Positions 7,421 to 9,453 of a stretch of DNA of 9,453 nt are shown piece after piece; positions within the stretch are counted from its first letter, which is position 1; each line of letters opens with the position of its first letter. The stretch lies in NCBI GenBank assembly GCA_013813825.1, contig JACCRA010000793.1, positions 1-9,453 of the forward strand, written 5' to 3'. Made by a program: the position numbers and the translations under genes. Source of the DNA: Pyrinomonadaceae bacterium (GTDB lineage: Bacteria; Acidobacteriota; Blastocatellia; Pyrinomonadales; Pyrinomonadaceae). The notes under the pieces were generated by a model. It was not told the DNA's origin. It searched no databases and saw only the letters and a program-made list of their open reading frames with translations.

Positions 7421-7490
7421 CTCCCCTTTCATCGTTGTTTTTGGAATTCAGGCTAGATGCTTCATGCGGGCGGCGGCTCAATTCCGAAGC
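7387..7490. other. attC-like structure at the end of the AT-rich gene, spanning a convergent junction
   Basis: GAGCCG-A-CCGCCCG (7403-7416) pairs with CGGGCGG-CGGCTC (7467-7479): 13 base pairs with one bulged A and a 50-base loop. The edges resemble an integron attC site of the aadA type as I remember it. On the left are ATCTAAT (7388-7394, compare RYYYAAC) and TTCGAGCCGAC. On the right is GCGGCTCAATTC (7474-7485). In the loop, AATTCAGGCTAGATGC (7445-7460) resembles the attC right end, with GCTAGAT in place of GTTRRRY. Core positions differ from consensus, so this could be a decayed site, or only a hairpin between convergent genes. No integrase is in the window. Confidence 0.4.
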
Positions 7491-7766
7491 TCACATCAAA
7501 TCTTCAAATGATAATTGCAAATTGTCAGCCGCGTCAGGCGGACGGCGAGCGACGGAGCGGGCGGTCTTAACGCCGTCGAGCGCATCGCGGACGGACGGCA
7601 AGTGAAAGCGGAGCAGGTGCGAGGTGAGACGAACGACCGGAATGCGCCCTTCGCGCGCGAGACGCAGCACGGTGGACTCACTCACCTGCAAAACGGCGGC
7701 GAGTTGTCGCGTGGTCAGGAACTCCAAGAGCGCGTCGTTGTTGGCGGTGGAAACTTCTTCATTCAC
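7491..7766 (-). CDS. Excisionase/MerR-type helix-turn-helix DNA-binding protein
   Basis: This 91-residue protein has a winged-HTH of the excisionase (Xis/MerR-like) type: EFLTTRQLAAVLQVSESTVLRLAREGRIPVVRL, then a wing and the closing helix FHLPSVRDAL. A charged tail ends in DNLQLSFEDLM. I chose GTG 7766 because GAAGGA (7775-7780) lies 8 bases upstream. A GTG at 7790 would add eight residues, but its only purine stretch touches the codon. The gene follows the CarboxypepD_reg gene on the same strand by 26 bases, so they are probably co-transcribed. Small proteins of this type act either as excision factors of mobile elements or as ordinary regulators. With no integrase nearby, the second is at least as likely. 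Confidence 0.8.
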   Translation of the reverse strand: MNEEVSTANNDALLEFLTTRQLAAVLQVSESTVLRLAREGRIPVVRLTSHLLRFHLPSVRDALDGVKTARSVARRPPDAADNLQLSFEDLM

Positions 7767-7774
7767 CGTTGGAA

Positions 7775-7780
7775 TCCTTC
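7775..7780 (-). promoter_or_regulatory. Ribosome binding site of the excisionase-like gene
   Basis: The minus strand reads GAAGGA, 8 bases before GTG 7766. It is the basis for preferring that start over GTG 7790. Confidence 0.55.
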
Positions 7781-7792
7781 GCCCCGACACTC

Positions 7793-8437
7793 CTACTGTT
7801 GTGGTTGCCGGGCGGTGGGCTTGAGCGTTAGCGCGATGCGGTAGATGGCGGCTCCTTCAATGCTCACGTCCTGAGTCGCCGGCTCCATCCCGTCCATTTT
7901 GGCGGTCACGCGGTAACGCGCGACTTCGGGCGTGAGGCGAAAGACGAACGCCCCGGTTTCACTGGTCAATCGCCCGTCGATCTTTTTAGCGTCGCCATCG
8001 GGTTCGATCCGCGCCAACTCAATCTTGACGTTGGGATAGCTGCGGCCGTCGGCGTTAAAGACGCTGCCACGCAGGAAGGCGATGGTGCCTTCGTCAATGG
8101 GCAGGAAGAGAGAGCCGCCTTTGATTGATTTTACTTTTCCGGCCTCGATGTCCACATCCTTAATTTCGGCGACACTCAGGCCCGGCTTGCGAAAGACCAT
8201 CGAATAGCGCCCGGCGGCCACCCCCCGAATCTCGAACTGGCCTTTGCGATCCGTCTCGCCGCGCGCCACTTCCGCCTCGCCCTGACGGACGCTGACGTTG
8301 ATTCCTGCGGCCGTTGAGCCATCGGGCACGCGGATTTTGCCTTTGACCCCGCCGCCAGCATTCCCGCCCTGAGCAGTGGCGAGATCGGCGATGAGGAGCA
8401 ACAACAAACAAATTTTGATCGTTTGACGTGTCAGCAT
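7793..8437 (-). CDS. Secreted protein with carboxypeptidase-regulatory-like (CarboxypepD_reg) repeats
   Basis: This 214-residue protein starts at ATG 8437 with MLTRQTIK, a hydrophobic stretch (ICLLLLLIADL) and a cleavage site near ATAQG. The mature part has two beta-sandwich repeats of the CarboxypepD_reg type. The first runs from VKGKIRVPDGSTAAGINVSV to the motif GETDRKGQFEIRGVAAGRYSM. The second runs from LRGSVFNADGRSYPNVKIEL to LTSETGAFVFRL and RYRVTAKMDG. Such domains are very abundant in secreted and outer-membrane proteins of Acidobacteriota and Bacteroidota, where they are structural or binding modules. A longer in-frame start at 8512 is rejected because a TATAAT box lies inside that extension. 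No good Shine-Dalgarno precedes 8437. It is divergent from the VWFA gene and upstream of the HTH gene. Confidence 0.88.
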   Translation of the reverse strand: MLTRQTIKICLLLLLIADLATAQGGNAGGGVKGKIRVPDGSTAAGINVSVRQGEAEVARGETDRKGQFEIRGVAAGRYSMVFRKPGLSVAEIKDVDIEAGKVKSIKGGSLFLPIDEGTIAFLRGSVFNADGRSYPNVKIELARIEPDGDAKKIDGRLTSETGAFVFRLTPEVARYRVTAKMDGMEPATQDVSIEGAAIYRIALTLKPTARQPQQ

Positions 8438-8470
8438 AAAATTTGAATCGTTCGACTTTCGGGGAGCAAG

Positions 8471-8486
8471 GGACAGTGAACAGTCC
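8471..8486. repeat. Imperfect palindrome at the predicted transcription start
   Basis: GGACAGTGAACAGTCC pairs at its outer GGAC/GTCC and at inner positions, with two mismatched pairs. It also contains the direct repeat ACAGT-GA-ACAGT. It lies just downstream of the -10 box, where a repressor such as the co-transcribed HTH protein could bind. This role is speculative. Confidence 0.25.
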
Positions 8487-8494
8487 GCGCCAGC

Positions 8495-8521
8495 ATTATA
8501 CACAGAAGGCACGGCTGTCAG
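8495..8521 (-). promoter_or_regulatory. Promoter of the CarboxypepD_reg/HTH operon
   Basis: On the minus strand, CTGACA (8516-8521) is followed after 15 bases by a perfect TATAAT (8500-8495). The spacer is 2 bases shorter than optimal. Transcription would start near 8488, about 50 bases before ATG 8437. Confidence 0.45.
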
Positions 8522-8694
8522 CGCCAGTTAACCGCGCGCCGGTAAGCGTCGTCACACGGGTTGATGCCTTGTTGCGCTCGCGGTGTTGCCTGCTGTTGCC
8601 GCTGGCACGCCCTCTCAGGGCTTGATAAGATGAGGCTGTCTTCCCCGCTCCGCAGACTGGCCGGTGTTCGGCAATATGGCTCGCTTACAATTTA

Positions 8695-9453
8695 ATGAGA
8701 TCGCAAGTGTTTCAGTCTTTGATCCCTCGGTTGCTCAGGCGGCGAAATCTCGCCAATTTTAGTTTTCAAAGTTTGCTGCTGCTGTGCGGCGCACTGTTGT
8801 TGATGCCGCCGTGCGTCCACCCGCAGGATGCGCCACAACAACCGGCGGCTGAGATGCAACGCCCGCGCCGCGCGCTGCCACTCGATCTCTTGCCGGATGA
8901 CTCCGACGAAATTTACCGCGTTGACACTGACCTCGTCCGGCTCGACGTGACGGTGACGGACGCCGCCGGCCGGCCGGTGCGAAACTTGCGTCCCGGCGAC
9001 CTCAAGCTCTATGAAGACGGCGTGGAACGCCCGCTTGCTTTCTTCAACGTCGAGCGGCGCGGCGGCGTCAAACGCCCGGTTGCCGTAGTCTTCGCGCTTG
9101 ACGTATCGGGCAGCATCACGCGCGCGGAGATGATGCGGCTCGTGGACGCACTGAATTCCTTCATGCGCCGGCTGGAAGATCGCGATTCGGTCTTCGCCGT
9201 GATGAGCTTCGGGATGCAGGTCAAAGTGTTGCAGAAGTTCACCAACGATCAGCAAAAGCTGGAACGCGCCTTCGACAAACTGGCGCGTGAGGAGTACGGC
9301 CAATCGACGCACGCCTACGATGCCGCCGATGACGCCATCCGCCTGCTTGTTCGCAGCGCCCCGCGCACGCGCGAGCGTCGTCTTTTGAAGCGCGCCGTCG
9401 TGATGATCACCGATGGGTTCCCGGTCGGTGACACGGTCGCGCCCGAAACGGTG
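8695..9453 (+). CDS. Secreted VWFA-domain protein, acidobacterial type, N-terminal part
   Basis: The frame is open from ATG 8695 to the right edge (253 codons, no stop), so the C-terminus is missing. The basic start MRSQVFQSLIPRLLRRR and hydrophobic LLLLCGALLLMPP form a likely signal peptide. A family-typical beta domain follows (about 74-120: IYRVDTDLVRLDVTVTDAAG, LYEDGVERPLAFFNV). The von Willebrand factor A domain begins near residue 128. Its metal-ion-dependent adhesion site is complete so far: DVSGS (136-140), T205 in GQSTHAYDA, and D240 in ITDG. This layout matches the VWFA-related family expanded in Acidobacteriota, presumed to mediate metal-dependent protein contacts in the envelope. 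No Shine-Dalgarno is visible before ATG 8695, so the exact start is uncertain. Confidence 0.9.
   Translation, partial: MRSQVFQSLIPRLLRRRNLANFSFQSLLLLCGALLLMPPCVHPQDAPQQPAAEMQRPRRALPLDLLPDDSDEIYRVDTDLVRLDVTVTDAAGRPVRNLRPGDLKLYEDGVERPLAFFNVERRGGVKRPVAVVFALDVSGSITRAEMMRLVDALNSFMRRLEDRDSVFAVMSFGMQVKVLQKFTNDQQKLERAFDKLAREEYGQSTHAYDAADDAIRLLVRSAPRTRERRLLKRAVVMITDGFPVGDTVAPETV

Noticed and set aside
7403..7479. Hairpin at the convergent junction as an ordinary intrinsic terminator
   Set aside because: The loop is 50 bases and no T-run follows the stem on either strand. It might still hinder transcription, but it is not a standard terminator.
8438..8512. N-terminal extension of the CarboxypepD_reg gene to ATG 8512
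   Set aside because: The extension contains a perfect TATAAT box and precedes a proper signal peptide that begins at 8437.
8604..8621. TGGCAC as part of a sigma-54 -24/-12 promoter upstream of the VWFA gene
   Set aside because: No GC element at the required spacing follows it. Other TGGCA occurrences at 2469 and 4528 fail the same test.
8686..8691. TACAAT as the -10 box of the VWFA gene
   Set aside because: It is only 3 bases before ATG 8695, so transcription would start inside the gene, and no -35 lies at a proper distance.
8692..9312. 206-residue minus-strand ORF opposite the VWFA gene
   Set aside because: It is a shadow; the plus strand has an intact metal-binding site and signal peptide.

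Overview
The window is GC-rich, high-coding-density bacterial chromosome. I read it as an Acidobacteriota-type genome, probably Blastocatellia-like. That is an inference from gene families: a secreted VWFA protein of the acidobacterial type, a carboxypeptidase-regulatory-like (CarboxypepD_reg) secreted protein, and a secreted protein with a Lys/Ala/Arg-rich start like those on some acidobacterial penicillin-binding proteins. No rRNA, tRNA, CRISPR array, integrase or transposase is visible.

Layout. (1) 1-457, minus strand: 5' end of a secreted protein cut by the window edge, carrying a run of nine G. (2) 458-869: divergent intergenic region with inverted repeats and a candidate promoter. (3) 870-4541, plus strand: an apparent operon of a membrane sensor histidine kinase, a sigma-54-dependent NtrC-type response regulator and a DUF4126 membrane protein. 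(4) 4632-4988: small single-domain cupin with a TTG start behind a strong ribosome binding site. (5) 5110-6873: DUF4349 lipoprotein, an 87-residue membrane protein coupled by a TAATG overlap, and a secreted NTF2-like protein whose start lies inside the previous gene. (6) 6902-7420: an AT-rich YcxB-like membrane protein that looks acquired and ends in an attC-like structure. (7) 7491-8437, minus strand: a CarboxypepD_reg protein followed by an excisionase-type HTH protein. (8) 8695 to the right edge: a secreted VWFA protein, incomplete.

The most unusual signal is in the kinase/regulator/DUF4126 locus. Both gene junctions hold a long palindrome built from a tandem 7-base unit (GAGGTCA at one, GATGAAT at the other). 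The two are unrelated in sequence but placed the same way: each starts in or next to the end of the upstream gene and ends within 0-11 bases of the Shine-Dalgarno of the downstream gene. The first has been absorbed into the kinase reading frame and encodes its last 20 residues. A second signal is the AT-rich gene 6902-7420, whose last codons form the left arm of a hairpin resembling an integron attC site, with no integrase in view.

How the genes may work together: the kinase would sense an unknown envelope signal, phosphorylate the regulator at Asp54, and switch on sigma-54 promoters. I found no convincing -24/-12 promoter here, so the targets are probably elsewhere. The remaining genes are mostly envelope or secreted proteins of unknown role.
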